Assembly: GCA_030431095.1 (NCBI GenBank)
Contig: JAUIJU010000006.1
Location: 1-64,000, forward strand
Length of the DNA: 64,000 nt
Source: Gammaproteobacteria bacterium
GTDB taxonomy: Bacteria; Pseudomonadota; Gammaproteobacteria; Xanthomonadales; SZUA-36
Reading direction: 5' to 3'
Shown here in pieces: positions 1 to 10,102 of the stretch (position 1 is the first letter of the stretch; each line of letters begins with the position of its first letter). The notes beneath the pieces are model-generated. The model was not told the origin of the DNA and did no database searches. It worked only from the letters and a program-made list of their open reading frames with translations. The translations under genes and the position numbers were made by a program.

Positions 1-1904
1 ATGCCCCCGAAACCCGAGCGCGTGAGGATGAACACGCGTCGATCGGGATCGGCCGTGCGGTCACCCCGGTAGACGGCCTCGGCGTGTGGTACGGCATAGC
101 TGTTGAATTGCTCGGCGCCGGTGCCCAGGTGGTTGGGGCTGGTCAGCCATTTGCGCTTCTGGAAGCTCAGGTTCGAGTGAATGTCCGGCTCCACCGCGTC
201 CAGCCACCAGGCGTCGAAACCCAGCACGTTGAGCGTATCGTTCATCTGCGCCCAGTAAATCCGCCGTGCGGCCGGATCCCAGGCGTCCACGTAGGCGTTG
301 GGGAAACCGGGGTGAATCCAGTCCAGGTTGCCTTCCAGGATGTTGCGTTCGAGCAGGTAGTCGCCGGCGTCCAGTTCGTCGTAGTGGTCGGTGCCGGGAT
401 AGAACTTGGGCCACACGGAAATCATGATGCGCGCATTCATGTCGTGCACCGCATCCACCATGGCGGCCGGGTCGGGAAAAAATTCCGGGTCGAATTCATG
501 GCTGCCCCAGGCATCCACCGGCCAGTAGGACCAGTCCAGCACGATGTTGTCGATGGGCAGGTCGCGGTCCCGGTAACCGCGCAGGGCGTCGAGCAATTGG
601 GCCTGGGAGGTGTACCGTTCGCGGCTTTGCCAGAATCCATAGGCCCAGCGCGGCAGCAACACCGACTTCCCGGTCAGGGTGCGGTAGCCGCTGACCAGTT
701 CATCGATGTCCTTGCCGGCCACCACGTAGTAGTCGATGGCGCGTCCACTGTCGGATGCGAACGACACCCGGTTCTCCTCGCCGGTCGGCGCCGGTGGGTG
801 CGCCAGCAGCCGCAGGTAGCCGCCCTCGGTGGTCCAGTCCAGTTTCAGCGCCTTGCGCTCACCAGGATCGAAGTCCAGCTTCACGGCGTGGTACCAGGGA
901 TTCCAGTTCATGCGCCAGCGGTCCAGCACCGTTTCGCCGTCGACGGCCAGGCGCGCGTAGCCGCTGGAATACATCAGCAACTCGAACTCGCCGCCCTGCG
1001 CGCTGCGCGCCGCGCCTTCCCATTCGATGCGCAGCGCATCGGCCCCTTCGGTCTCGGGAGGCAGGGGGCGTTCGCGCGCGCTGCCTCGGGACAGGAACTG
1101 GTAGTCCAGGTCGGATTCGACGCGCTCGAGCAGCAGGCGGTCGCCATCGAAATAACGGGCCGTCAGGCCGCCCGGCTGGCCGTTGGCATCGAACAGGTCC
1201 AGGTGCCGGCCCAGCGGGGCCGCTTCTTCCGGGCGACCGAAAAAGGTCTCGGCGTTGTTGTCCCACAGCAGGCCCCAGCCACCGGTGGACACCAGGAACG
1301 GCACCGTGATCACCAGGTTGTGCGTGGTCAGGCGCAGGTTCTCCCCGGCCAGGTCCACCTGCCCGCCCTGGTGCTGCCCCAGGCCATACAACGACGGTCC
1401 GCCGGCCGGTTCGAACGCCTGGCGCAGCGCACTGAAGCCGTTGCGCGCGGGTTCCGGGTCGCGGGTCACGGGCGTGAATTCGCCCCCGTTCACGCCGGCC
1501 AGCAAGGGGTTGCCGTCGGCGTCGCGAAACGCCACGGCGCCGTCGGCCAGCGACACGGTCGCGCCCAGGTCGGGCAGCGTGAGGGTCACGCGGTTCGCTG
1601 CCTCGACGATTTCGAATGGCACCGGTTCGGGCGTCGCCACCACCATGATGCTGGCAGCCGCCTCGACGGATTCGCCGGGCACGGCCGTGACCCTCAGAAT
1701 GCCGGGCGCCCAGGCCTGCAGGCGCACGGCGCCGGCTGCGCCGCGCGCCGGGTACACGACCAGGCCGTCGTCCAGTTCGCGCCACTGCGGGGCGCCGTCC
1801 GGCGCCGGGCGCGAGGCACAGGCGGCCATCGCCAGGCACACAAGGATGGCCGCGATGACGCGGGATCGGGGCGATGTGCGAATGGGCCTGTCACTTGAGC
1901 GCAT
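1..1904 (-). CDS. GH31 family glycoside hydrolase (alpha-xylosidase-like), lipoprotein, 3' end outside window
   Basis: The first 634 residues are visible; the frame is open to the left edge, so the C-terminus is missing. The start ATG at 1904 is preceded by an AGAGGAG box about 8 nt upstream. The N-terminus has a hydrophobic stretch ending in the lipobox-like AMAAC, so an exported lipoprotein is likely. The catalytic barrel carries GH31 signatures: DWSYWPVDAWG and ISVWPKFYPG near residues 455-500, WWLDAVEPD with the expected nucleophile at D569, and FILTRSGFGG at the edge. The WWLDA.EPD form resembles secreted bacterial alpha-xylosidases more than YicI. The family hydrolyses alpha-glycosidic bonds; xyloglucan-derived oligosaccharides are an inferred substrate. 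It starts one base after the stop of the DUF5995 gene, so the two are probably cotranscribed. Confidence 0.85.
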   Translation of the reverse strand, partial: MRSSDRPIRTSPRSRVIAAILVCLAMAACASRPAPDGAPQWRELDDGLVVYPARGAAGAVRLQAWAPGILRVTAVPGESVEAAASIMVVATPEPVPFEIVEAANRVTLTLPDLGATVSLADGAVAFRDADGNPLLAGVNGGEFTPVTRDPEPARNGFSALRQAFEPAGGPSLYGLGQHQGGQVDLAGENLRLTTHNLVITVPFLVSTGGWGLLWDNNAETFFGRPEEAAPLGRHLDLFDANGQPGGLTARYFDGDRLLLERVESDLDYQFLSRGSARERPLPPETEGADALRIEWEGAARSAQGGEFELLMYSSGYARLAVDGETVLDRWRMNWNPWYHAVKLDFDPGERKALKLDWTTEGGYLRLLAHPPAPTGEENRVSFASDSGRAIDYYVVAGKDIDELVSGYRTLTGKSVLLPRWAYGFWQSRERYTSQAQLLDALRGYRDRDLPIDNIVLDWSYWPVDAWGSHEFDPEFFPDPAAMVDAVHDMNARIMISVWPKFYPGTDHYDELDAGDYLLERNILEGNLDWIHPGFPNAYVDAWDPAARRIYWAQMNDTLNVLGFDAWWLDAVEPDIHSNLSFQKRKWLTSPNHLGTGAEQFNSYAVPHAEAVYRGDRTADPDRRVFILTRSGFGG

Positions 1905-1905
1905 G

Positions 1906-2772
1906 TCAGGAACTCCTCTGAAAAAGCATAGCGGGCGCGGTCTCGCGTCGACCGTGGCGCGCCGGGAGTCCGTCGGCGCCGGGCGCCGGGCAGGCTTCGT
2001 CGGGGCAGGCGTCCGCGCCGTCCATCGCGAGCCGGCGCACCGCCGTGATGAAGTCTGGGCGGGCCAGGATGCGAAGCGCCGTCGCCCGGGAATCCCGAAC
2101 CAGCCGGGCACGGGCTTCCCGGGAATCGCCGGCCTGGGCGAGCCGTCCGGCCTGGCGCCAGGCCAGTCGGCGGGCGAGCTGCAGGCTGCGCCCGACCCGG
2201 GCGTCGATCAGGGGACCGCACAGCCACGCGGCGGGCCGGGCCAGGGGGCGTAGCTGGCGCACCATCGCGTGCCGGATTTCTGGCGTGGCCTCGAACAGCG
2301 CATCGTTGATGCGCATGTGATCACGGTAGACGCCGGCGCTGCCGAGATCCAGGCCGGCGTCCCTGGCCGCCAGCGGCAAATCGTGGTTGATGTGCGCGTT
2401 GATGCCCAGCAACAGGTCTCGCCAGTGCGCCGCCTGCCCGTCACTGGCGACTTCGAACGCGATCCGCCACGGCGCCGCGACGGGCGCGCCCGCCAGCCAG
2501 CGGGACAGGGCGAGGCGATACCGGTTGGCGAACGCCGTGAAGTACTGCCGCATGGCCCCGGGGTGCGTGAAGCGACCGCTGTCGAGATGCACCGTGGCCG
2601 ATGCGAGCGAAATTTGGTAGGCCTGGACAAACAGGGCGAATTTTGGGGCGTTGTGTCCCAGTTCCCGCCCGAGTCGGGAAAGGGTCTGAACGGCCTGCTC
2701 CGGCGTGGCGAAGGGTTGCGCCACGTGCCGGGCCACGGCGGGCCTCCATTCGATCGACGACGTTCGATTCAC
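1906..2772 (-). CDS. DUF5995 family protein
   Basis: A 288-residue protein whose central part (WRDLLLGINAHINHDLP, around residues 117-133) matches the conserved core of DUF5995, a family of unknown function found in actinobacteria and proteobacteria. No signal peptide or membrane segment is evident. The repeated His/Asn/Asp residues of the core could bind a metal, but that is only a guess. Its start overlaps the end of the upstream RND exporter gene by 4 bp and its stop lies one base before the GH31 start, so it is the middle gene of a tight three-gene operon. No function can be assigned. Confidence 0.75.
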   Translation of the reverse strand: MNRTSSIEWRPAVARHVAQPFATPEQAVQTLSRLGRELGHNAPKFALFVQAYQISLASATVHLDSGRFTHPGAMRQYFTAFANRYRLALSRWLAGAPVAAPWRIAFEVASDGQAAHWRDLLLGINAHINHDLPLAARDAGLDLGSAGVYRDHMRINDALFEATPEIRHAMVRQLRPLARPAAWLCGPLIDARVGRSLQLARRLAWRQAGRLAQAGDSREARARLVRDSRATALRILARPDFITAVRRLAMDGADACPDEACPAPGADGLPARHGRRETAPAMLFQRSS

Positions 2773-4949
2773 GGGGACGCTCCGGCAGTCGCGGGCGGAC
2801 CGTACCGGCCCGACCAGGCCCGCAGCAGGGCCGGCAGAAAGACCAGGTCCGCCAGCAACGCGACCAGCAGGGCGAGCGCTGACAGCCAGCCGAACAGGCT
2901 CATCAGGGGCGCCTGGCTCAGGCCGAGCGCGCCGAAACCGGCCACCAGCAACGCCGTTGTGACCACCAGCGCGTTACCGACCGAGGCGACCGCCGACGCC
3001 AGGGCGTCCTTCCCCGCGTCGGCGGCCCGCCGCCAGGCGGCGAGAAAGTGGATGGAGTCGTCCACGGCCAGGCCGAGCACGATCGTCATCAGGGTCAGCG
3101 TGGTGAATTGCAGGGGCCGCCCTGCCAGCCACAGGAACCCACAGATCGCCGCCAGTGGGAGCAGGTTGGGCAGCAGGCTGACCAGGCCGATGCGCAGTGA
3201 CCGAAAGGCCAGGCACAAGGTCGCCGTGATCACGGCTGCGGCCAGCGCCAGGCTCCAGGCGAGGGTGTCGAGCATGCGCAGGCTGGCGCGTGCCGTGACC
3301 GGGGCCAGACCGTTGACCTGGACCGTGAACCCGGAATACCGGTCGGCCAGCGTGGCCAGTTCGCTTTCCAGTCGCTCGATTCGCGGCGTCAACCAGGCCG
3401 CGCCGTGGTCCGGTACGCGGATTTCGACCAGCGCCGACCGGGAAGCATCGTCCCAGGACGCCGCGCGAATCCGTTCCGGCACCTGCGCCAGCGGATTCGC
3501 CGGGTCGTCGGCGCCGCCACCGGCGACGCGCAACGCGGCAAGGATGGATTGCGTTTCACCGCCCGTGATGTTGTCGCCCAGGACGCGGTCGACGCCTTCG
3601 ATCACTTCCAGAACCGTCGCGGGCGGCGCCCCGGGCGGCCAATTCACGAGGACGCGTACCGGTAGCGTGCCACCAAAGGACCGGTCCATGGCCTGCAGCG
3701 CTTCGCGCGTCGGGCTGTCCTCGGCGAGAAACTCCTGGTACCGGTAGTCGGCGTGCAGACTGGCGGCGGCGGCCAGCCCCGCAAGCAACAGTCCGGTCCC
3801 GACCAGTGACACCACCACCGGTCGCGCCGTGACCCGGGAAACCAGCTGCCGCGCCTTGGCGGGTGAAAGCAGCTGGGCCGGCGCGCGCCGCGACCGGCCC
3901 AGCGGCGTCCAGGCCGCCAGCAGGGGCGTGATCCCGAGCACGGCCACCAGGCTCAGCGCCAGGCCGGCCGCGGCGGTCACGCCAAACCGGCGCACCATGT
4001 CCACCTCGGCCAGCGCCAGTGACAGGAATCCCGCCATGGTGGTCAACGTGGCCAGGGCGCACGGCATCGCCACCTGGCGCAGCGCCCGCCATGCTGCTTC
4101 GGCTTGCGTCACGTCCTTGGCGCGCAGTGACTGGAATCGCCTGGTGTAGTGCACCGTGTCGGTCATGCCGATGACCAGCACCAGCACCGGCACCACGTTG
4201 TTGATGACGTTGACGGGCTCTCCCGACCACGCCAGGACACCGAACAGCCACAGCATCGCCACGACCGGCGCGAAGGCGACCAGGACGGCCGGGGCCAGGG
4301 CGCGAAAGGCCGCCAGTGCGATCAGGGCGCCCAGCAGCAAGCCGACGGTCGTGAACACGACCTGGTCGCGCTGTACGGTGGTCACGGTCTCGGCGCGTAC
4401 GAAAGGCAGGCCGGCCCGCGACAGGGAGACACCCGGCCCGCGATGGGCGTCCAGCGTCCGGTCGAGCGCGTTCAGCACGGGCAACTGGTCGGCGACCTGC
4501 CGCAGATTGGAATCCAGATTGACCAGCAGCAAGGCGGATCGCAGGTCCGTGGAGACCAGTCGCCCGGCCAGCAGCGGATGCCGGCGCAGCGTTTCACGCA
4601 GGCGTTCATTCTCACCGTCCCCGTTCACCAGGCGGAACAGGCCGCTCACCCCGGTCGGTGCAATGACCGAGGTGACCCCCGGCAGTGCTTCCAGCGCGCG
4701 GGTCAGCGTTTCGAGGCGTTTCACCGCGCCTGCATCTACCAGGTCCCGGGTCTCGAGCAGTACCACCACCTGTTGCTCGTCCTCGCCGAAACGTGCGGAC
4801 AGGGTGTCCAGCAAACGGAAATCCGCGTCGTCGGAGCGGAAGATCTCGCGGTAGTCGTCGGAAAACCAGAGGGCGGGGAGGCTGGCCGCGGCCAGGCAGG
4901 TCAGGAGCACCAGCAAGACGGCAACGACGGTGGATGCGCCCCTTCCCAT
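2769..4949 (-). CDS. RND superfamily exporter (MMPL type)
   Basis: A 726-residue polytopic membrane protein with the duplicated RND/MMPL layout: an N-terminal membrane helix, a periplasmic loop (about residues 30-200), a helix bundle with sterol-sensing-like character (NVVPVLVLVIGMTDTVHYTR), a second periplasmic loop, and a second bundle with LGLAVDDSIHFLAAWRR. The paired GMTDTVH and AVDDSIHF segments place acidic residues in the membrane as expected for the proton relay of this superfamily. It probably exports a lipid or hydrophobic compound using the proton-motive force; the substrate is unknown. First gene of the operon with DUF5995 and GH31, and divergent from the Bcr/CflA pump gene. Confidence 0.85.
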   Translation of the reverse strand: MGRGASTVVAVLLVLLTCLAAASLPALWFSDDYREIFRSDDADFRLLDTLSARFGEDEQQVVVLLETRDLVDAGAVKRLETLTRALEALPGVTSVIAPTGVSGLFRLVNGDGENERLRETLRRHPLLAGRLVSTDLRSALLLVNLDSNLRQVADQLPVLNALDRTLDAHRGPGVSLSRAGLPFVRAETVTTVQRDQVVFTTVGLLLGALIALAAFRALAPAVLVAFAPVVAMLWLFGVLAWSGEPVNVINNVVPVLVLVIGMTDTVHYTRRFQSLRAKDVTQAEAAWRALRQVAMPCALATLTTMAGFLSLALAEVDMVRRFGVTAAAGLALSLVAVLGITPLLAAWTPLGRSRRAPAQLLSPAKARQLVSRVTARPVVVSLVGTGLLLAGLAAAASLHADYRYQEFLAEDSPTREALQAMDRSFGGTLPVRVLVNWPPGAPPATVLEVIEGVDRVLGDNITGGETQSILAALRVAGGGADDPANPLAQVPERIRAASWDDASRSALVEIRVPDHGAAWLTPRIERLESELATLADRYSGFTVQVNGLAPVTARASLRMLDTLAWSLALAAAVITATLCLAFRSLRIGLVSLLPNLLPLAAICGFLWLAGRPLQFTTLTLMTIVLGLAVDDSIHFLAAWRRAADAGKDALASAVASVGNALVVTTALLVAGFGALGLSQAPLMSLFGWLSALALLVALLADLVFLPALLRAWSGRYGPPATAGASP

Positions 4950-5130
4950 GAGTGATCAGCGATGTGGGATGGCGCCTGGGCCACGGAACATGTTCGACGG
5001 ACTCCCCTTGCAAGGCCTGGACCGGGTGCCGTCCGTGGGTTTCCGGTGCTGCCCGAAGGGTAACCCACATTCGAACGAATGGCATCTTCGCGTATGCTCT
5101 GGTGTTTTCGACACGAAACAACGACGAAAA

Positions 5131-6366
5131 GTGAACGCGACCCATGACAACGGCGTGCGGCCTCCGCGCTGGCTGGCCCCGGCGCTGGCCGCCCTGGTGG
5201 CGCTGACGCCGCTGGCCATCGACACCTACCTGCCGGCGATCCCGGCCATGGCGGCGGCCCTGGGAGCCGACGTGGCCCAGGTGCAGCACTCGGTGTCCAG
5301 CTACCTGCTGGGTTTCGCCATCGGGCAGTTGTGCGGCGGCCCCCTCTCGGACCGCTGGGGGCGCGTGCTGGCCGGCACGGTGGGTTTGTGCATCTTTATC
5401 GCCAGCAGCGCGGCCATCCTGTTCGTGCACCAGGTGGAGGGCCTGGTCATCCTGCGCTTTTTCCAGGCGCTGGGCGGCGGCTTCGCCACGGTGATCTGCG
5501 GGGCCATGGTGCGGGACCTGTACAGCGGCCGCCAGGCCGCCCGCATCATGTCGATGATCGCCACCATGATCCTGGTGGCGCCGATGGTCGCGCCGCTGAT
5601 CGGCTCCTGGTTGCTGGCCCTGGGCGACTGGCACATCATTTTCGTCTTCCTGCTGCTCTACGGGGTGGCCATGCTGGTGCTGGTCCGCGCCGCCCTGCCC
5701 GAGACGGTGTCCCGCTGGTCACGGGCGCGGCGCCAGCGCCAGCCCCGGAGACACCTGTTCCGAAGTTACGGCGAGATCGTGCGCTGTCGACGCGCCATGG
5801 GATTCCTGCTGGGCCAGGCCATGGTCAGCGGGAGCCTGTTCATTTACGTGACCACCGCGCCCTTCGTGTTCATGACCCAGTTTGGTGTCTCTGCCGCGAA
5901 GTTCCCGCTGTACTTCGGCGCCTGCGTGTTGGGCATGGTGGTCATGGTGCAGGCCAACATCCGCCTGCTCCGCTCCCATGCGCCACGACAGATACTGCTC
6001 GTGGGCATGGTGGTGCAGCTGACCGCGGCGAGCGGACAGCTGATCCTGGTGCTCTGGCTCGGGGAACAACAGGGGGTCCTTTCCTGGATGCTGATGCTGG
6101 TGCCCACGGTCGCTTCCTTTGGGCTGCTCGCGCCCAATTCCGCGGCCTGCTACCTGGAGTTCTTTCCGCGCATCGGCGGTAGCGCGAACGCACTGTACGG
6201 CGCGGCTCTGTTCATTTTCGGAGGACTGGTAGGGGGAGGTGTGAACACCCTGCTCGACGGCAGCCTGGTGCCGGTCGCGCTCGGCATGTGGGTTTGCGCC
6301 GCGCTGGCGCTGTCGGCGGCCCTGGGGCTGGCGCGGGCGCACCGGCCGATTCGCGGCGAGCAGTGA
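5131..6366 (+). CDS. Bcr/CflA-type MFS multidrug transporter
   Basis: About 411 residues with twelve predicted membrane helices. The N-terminus ([18 protein letters not shown]) and the motif-A region ([13 protein letters not shown]) are typical of the DHA1 Bcr/CflA group of drug:H+ antiporters, as is [20 protein letters not shown] in helix 4-5. The frame is open further upstream but that segment is not membrane-like. I chose GTG 5131, preceded by GACGAAAA; GTG 5155 is the alternative, and the nearby ATG at 5144 is out of frame. The gene is divergent from the RND exporter gene. The drug or metabolite exported is unknown. Confidence 0.85.
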   Translation: MNATHDNGVRPPRWLAPALAALVALTPLAIDTYLPAIPAMAAALGADVAQVQHSVSSYLLGFAIGQLCGGPLSDRWGRVLAGTVGLCIFIASSAAILFVHQVEGLVILRFFQALGGGFATVICGAMVRDLYSGRQAARIMSMIATMILVAPMVAPLIGSWLLALGDWHIIFVFLLLYGVAMLVLVRAALPETVSRWSRARRQRQPRRHLFRSYGEIVRCRRAMGFLLGQAMVSGSLFIYVTTAPFVFMTQFGVSAAKFPLYFGACVLGMVVMVQANIRLLRSHAPRQILLVGMVVQLTAASGQLILVLWLGEQQGVLSWMLMLVPTVASFGLLAPNSAACYLEFFPRIGGSANALYGAALFIFGGLVGGGVNTLLDGSLVPVALGMWVCAALALSAALGLARAHRPIRGEQ

Positions 6367-6411
6367 GACGCCGCACCGAGCCGGCGGCGGAGCGCCTCGC
6401 CTATACTTTTT

Positions 6412-6417
6412 CCTCCT
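6412..6417 (+). promoter_or_regulatory. Candidate -10 box for the mannonate dehydratase gene
   Basis: TATACT matches the sigma-70 -10 consensus at five of six positions and lies 28 nt before the ATG of the downstream gene. No convincing -35 is seen, so this is only a candidate. Confidence 0.35.
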
Positions 6418-6445
6418 TGCCGGCCAGTCACAGGAAGTTCGACGC

Positions 6446-7657
6446 ATGAAAATCACCGGAGCCGACGTGCTGATCTCCTCGCCCGGGCGCAATTTCGTGA
6501 CCCTGCGCGTGCGTACCGACGAAGGGCTTCACGGCCTGGGCGACGCCACGCTCAACGGCCGCGAGAAGGCGGTGGCCGCCTACCTGTCCGAGCACGTGGT
6601 GCCCTGCCTGCTGGGCCGGGACGCATCCCGCATCGAGGATATCTGGCAGTACCTGTACCGCGGCGCGTACTGGCGCCGCGGACCGGTGACCATGGCAGCG
6701 ATCTCGGCCGTGGACACCGCGCTGTGGGACATCAAGGGCAAGGCCCTGGGCAGGCCCGTCTACGACCTGCTCGGCGGCGCCAGCCGCGACGGCGTGCTGG
6801 TTTACGGTCACGCCAGCGGACGCAGCATGGACGAGGCGGTGAACGAAGTCGGGCGCTACATCGACCTGGGCTATCGCGCTGTCCGCGCTCAATCCGCCAT
6901 CGAGGGCCTGGCCGGCACCTACGGCGTGGGCAAGGGCAAGGACAACTACGAGCCGGCCGAGCGTGGCGCCGTGCCGGCCGAAACGGTATTCGCCACCCGG
7001 CCCTACATGGACCAGGTGCCGCGCCTGTTCGAGCGCATACGCGACGAACACGGCTGGGAGACCGAATTGCTGCACGACGTGCACCACCGCCTGGCGCCCA
7101 TCGAAGCGGCGCGGCTGGGCAAGGACCTGGAGTCCTGCCGCCTGTTCTGGCTGGAAGACGCCGTCGCCTGCGACAACCCCGAGGGGTTTCGGCTGATTCG
7201 CCAGCACACCACCACGCCGCTGGCCGTAGGCGAGGTGTTCAACACCGTTCACGATGCGAAGCTGCTGATCGACGAGCAGCTGATCGACTACCTGCGCATG
7301 CCGGTGTGCCACGGCGGCGGAATCACGCATCTGCGCAAGGTCGCGGCCATCGCCGACATGGGGTTCGTTCGTACCGGATTTCACGGCGCCACCGACCTGT
7401 CACCGGTGGCCATGGCGGCGGCGCTGCACTTCGACCTGTGGGTGCCCAATTTCGGTATCCAGGAGTACATGCGTCATAGCGAAGAAACCGACGCCGTGTT
7501 TCCCCACGCCTATACGTTCGAAGATGGCTACCTGCACCCCGGCGACGCGCCCGGGCTGGGCGTGGACTACGACGAGGCCCTGGCCGCGAAGTACCCTTAC
7601 GAACCCGCCTTCCTGCCGGTGGCCCGCCTGGCCGACGGGACGATGTTCAACTGGTGA
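6446..7657 (+). CDS. manD: D-mannonate dehydratase, enolase superfamily (ManD/RspA)
   Basis: A 403-residue enolase-superfamily protein, the usual length for ManD. The ManD catalytic signature is intact: R147 and Y159 on the mobile loop, metal ligands D211, E237 and E263, H213 beside the first ligand (DVHH), and H313 in FHGATD. The family dehydrates D-mannonate to 2-keto-3-deoxy-D-gluconate in hexuronate degradation; some members act weakly or on D-gluconate, so activity level is not certain. A GGAAG box precedes the ATG. No KDG kinase, aldolase or uronate isomerase gene is present nearby, so the rest of the pathway must lie elsewhere. Confidence 0.85.
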   Translation: MKITGADVLISSPGRNFVTLRVRTDEGLHGLGDATLNGREKAVAAYLSEHVVPCLLGRDASRIEDIWQYLYRGAYWRRGPVTMAAISAVDTALWDIKGKALGRPVYDLLGGASRDGVLVYGHASGRSMDEAVNEVGRYIDLGYRAVRAQSAIEGLAGTYGVGKGKDNYEPAERGAVPAETVFATRPYMDQVPRLFERIRDEHGWETELLHDVHHRLAPIEAARLGKDLESCRLFWLEDAVACDNPEGFRLIRQHTTTPLAVGEVFNTVHDAKLLIDEQLIDYLRMPVCHGGGITHLRKVAAIADMGFVRTGFHGATDLSPVAMAAALHFDLWVPNFGIQEYMRHSEETDAVFPHAYTFEDGYLHPGDAPGLGVDYDEALAAKYPYEPAFLPVARLADGTMFNW

Positions 7658-7712
7658 CGCCGCCGGCGCCCGGCCTTACCGCGTGGCGCGGCGACCTGTT
7701 ATCGTGACGGCC

Positions 7713-9167
7713 ATGACATTCAATGGACAGGACTACGAGTCTGGAGCGTTCTTCGACGAACTGATCGGCCGCGACGGTCGCGCGCGACCGCATGCCGAGG
7801 CCCTGGCGCGGTACTTCGCCGAGATGGTGCCCGCGGACCTGGCGCAACGGCAGGCCGCGGTGGACCGCACCATCGCCGACATGGGCATCAGTTTCACGGT
7901 CTACTCCGAGGGTGACAACATCGACCGCGCCTGGCCGCTGGACCTGATTCCGCGCGCCATGCCCGGGGATGAATGGGATCGCATCGAGGCAGGCCTGGTG
8001 CAACGCGTGCGGGCCCTCAACCTGTTCATCGACGACCTGTACAACGACCGGCGCATCCTGGCCGACAAGGTGGTGCCGGCGGAAATCATCGACAGCTCGC
8101 GCAACTACCTGGCGCCGTGCCGGGGATTCAGTCCCCGTCACGGGGTCTGGGCGCACGTCACCGGCACCGACCTGGTCCGTGGCGGGGACGGCACGGTCTA
8201 TGTGCTCGAAGACAACCTGCGCGTGCCTTCGGGCGTGTCCTACATGCTGGAGAACCGCACGGTCATCAAGCGGGTGTTTCCCTCGTTGTTCCGCAATCTG
8301 CGCATCCGCCCGGTGGGCGAGTACCCCACGCGACTGGCGGAGATGCTCGCCTCGATCGCGCCCGAACAGGCCGCGGACGGAGCGCCGGAAATCGTGGTGC
8401 TGACCCCGGGTATCTACAACAGCGCCTACTTCGAGCACAGTTTTCTCGCGCGCACCATGGGCGCGGAACTGGTCGAGGGCGGCGACCTGTTCGTGGACGA
8501 TGACGACTGCGTCTACATGCGCACCATCGAAGGCCCGTGCCGGGTGGACGTGATCTATCGGCGCATCGACGACACCTTCATGGACCCGGAGGCCTTCCGC
8601 AAGGATTCCATGCTGGGCGTCCCCGGCCTGACGCGGGCCTGGCGGGCCGGCAACGTGGCGCTGGCCAACGCGCCCGGCTCGGGCGTGGCCGACGACAAGG
8701 TGGTGTATTCCTACGTGCCCGACATCATCCGCTATTACCTGGACCAGGACCCGATCATCCCCAACGTTCCCACCTGGCGCTGTTCCGACCCGCAGCACCT
8801 GGAGCACGTCCTGTCGAGGTTGCCGGAACTGGTGGTGAAGCCGGCCAACGAGTCCGGGGGTTACGGCATGCTGATCGGCCCGCAGGCGACGAAAGCCGAG
8901 CATGCCCGGTTCCATGACCTGCTGAACGCGGATCCCCGCAACTACATCGCGCAACCGACGCTGGACCTGTCCACCGCGCCGACGCTGTCCAGCGGGCGGC
9001 TGGAACCCCGTCACCTGGATCTGCGGCCGTTCATCCTGCAGGGCGCCGACCTGTCGGTCACCGCCGGCGGCCTGACGCGCGTGGCCATGCGCAAGGGCTC
9101 GCTGGTGGTCAATTCATCGCAGGGTGGCGGCAGCAAGGACACCTGGATCGTCGAGGAGAACCGCTGA
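7713..9167 (+). CDS. Circularly permuted ATP-grasp protein (DUF404/DUF407)
   Basis: 484 residues from ATG 7713; the frame is open further upstream, but that part overlaps the end of manD and lacks similarity. Conserved DUF407 segments include YSEGDNIDRAWPLDLIPR, LNLFIDDLYNDRRIL, VYVLEDNLRVPSGVSYMLENR and VVKPANESGGYGMLIGP, the last being the nucleotide-binding part of a circularly permuted ATP-grasp fold. The family is predicted to ligate an amine to a carboxylate using ATP, perhaps forming a peptide tag or small peptide. Its TGA overlaps the next ATG (TGATG), so translation is likely coupled with the alpha-E gene. This pair is a hallmark of Anbu gene neighbourhoods. Confidence 0.88.
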   Translation: MTFNGQDYESGAFFDELIGRDGRARPHAEALARYFAEMVPADLAQRQAAVDRTIADMGISFTVYSEGDNIDRAWPLDLIPRAMPGDEWDRIEAGLVQRVRALNLFIDDLYNDRRILADKVVPAEIIDSSRNYLAPCRGFSPRHGVWAHVTGTDLVRGGDGTVYVLEDNLRVPSGVSYMLENRTVIKRVFPSLFRNLRIRPVGEYPTRLAEMLASIAPEQAADGAPEIVVLTPGIYNSAYFEHSFLARTMGAELVEGGDLFVDDDDCVYMRTIEGPCRVDVIYRRIDDTFMDPEAFRKDSMLGVPGLTRAWRAGNVALANAPGSGVADDKVVYSYVPDIIRYYLDQDPIIPNVPTWRCSDPQHLEHVLSRLPELVVKPANESGGYGMLIGPQATKAEHARFHDLLNADPRNYIAQPTLDLSTAPTLSSGRLEPRHLDLRPFILQGADLSVTAGGLTRVAMRKGSLVVNSSQGGGSKDTWIVEENR

Positions 9168-10102
9168 TGCTCTCGCGCGCCGCTGAACGGGTGTACTGGA
9201 CCGGCCGCTACCTGGAGCGGGCGGAGAACACCGCGCGCATCGTGCAGCAATACTCCCAATTGTTGCTGGACCTGCCCGACGAGGTCGGCGTGGGCTGGGA
9301 CGAACTGGTCACGATTTTCGGCGCCGCGTCAGAGTTCCCCGGGGCGGGTGAGGTCAGCGAGGAGGTGGCGGTGCTGCGCTTCCTGGTCTCCGACCCGAAC
9401 AGCGGCTGTTCGCTGGTCCGCTCCATACGCATGGCCCGTGACAACATGCGCAACACGCGGGACCTGTTGCCGCAGGAGAGCTGGGAGAGCGTCAACGAGC
9501 TGGACCAGTTCGCCCGCCGCGCACTGGTCTCCACGGTCGATGACGAAGACCGGTTCGAGGTGTTGTCCGAATGCATCGCCCGCTGCCTGCAGGTGGACGG
9601 GATCCTGGTCGGCACCATGAGTCACGGTGCGCCCTACCAGTTCCTGCGCCTGGGCCAGAGCCTCGAGCGTGCCGACATGACCAGCCGCGTGCTGGATGTG
9701 GCCACCGCCTACGTACGGCGTGACCCGGACCTGATCGACCGCTTCGGCTCGGTGCTGGGCACCAACGCGCTCAAGTCCGTGTCCGGGTTCCAGATGTACC
9801 GGCAGTATTGCCAGCCGCAGATTGAAGGCGAGCGGGTGGTGGAGTTCCTGGTTCGCGATACCCTGTTTCCGCGCGCCATCGCCAGTTGCGTCAACCGGGC
9901 GCGCTTCGCCTGCAGCCGCCTGCCGGGGGGCGAGGCGCCACTGGACTGTCTCGACCGCATCGTCGAACACCTCGGGCAGGATCCGGAAGACGACCTGACC
10001 GCGGCCGACGTCAGCGCGATCATGGACCGCATTCAGCAGTGGCTGGGGCAGGTGCACGAGGCGGTGGTGCACACCTGGTTCACCCCGGACGCCGATCAGT
10101 GA
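9167..10102 (+). CDS. Alpha-E domain protein (DUF403)
   Basis: A 311-residue all-alpha protein beginning MLSRAAERVYWTGRYLERAENTAR, the canonical opening of the DUF403/alpha-E family, with the internal DNMRNTRDLL and TMSHGAPYQFLRLGQSLERADMTSRVLDV segments that are also diagnostic. The biochemical role is unproven; the family nearly always sits beside the DUF407 ATP-grasp gene and is thought to act with it. It overlaps the ATP-grasp gene by one base and the next gene by four (GTGA), giving a tightly coupled three-gene operon. Confidence 0.88.
   Translation: MLSRAAERVYWTGRYLERAENTARIVQQYSQLLLDLPDEVGVGWDELVTIFGAASEFPGAGEVSEEVAVLRFLVSDPNSGCSLVRSIRMARDNMRNTRDLLPQESWESVNELDQFARRALVSTVDDEDRFEVLSECIARCLQVDGILVGTMSHGAPYQFLRLGQSLERADMTSRVLDVATAYVRRDPDLIDRFGSVLGTNALKSVSGFQMYRQYCQPQIEGERVVEFLVRDTLFPRAIASCVNRARFACSRLPGGEAPLDCLDRIVEHLGQDPEDDLTAADVSAIMDRIQQWLGQVHEAVVHTWFTPDADQ

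Noticed and set aside
84..1898. A 604-residue plus-strand open frame
   Set aside because: It is antisense to the GH31 gene, whose family motifs are clear.
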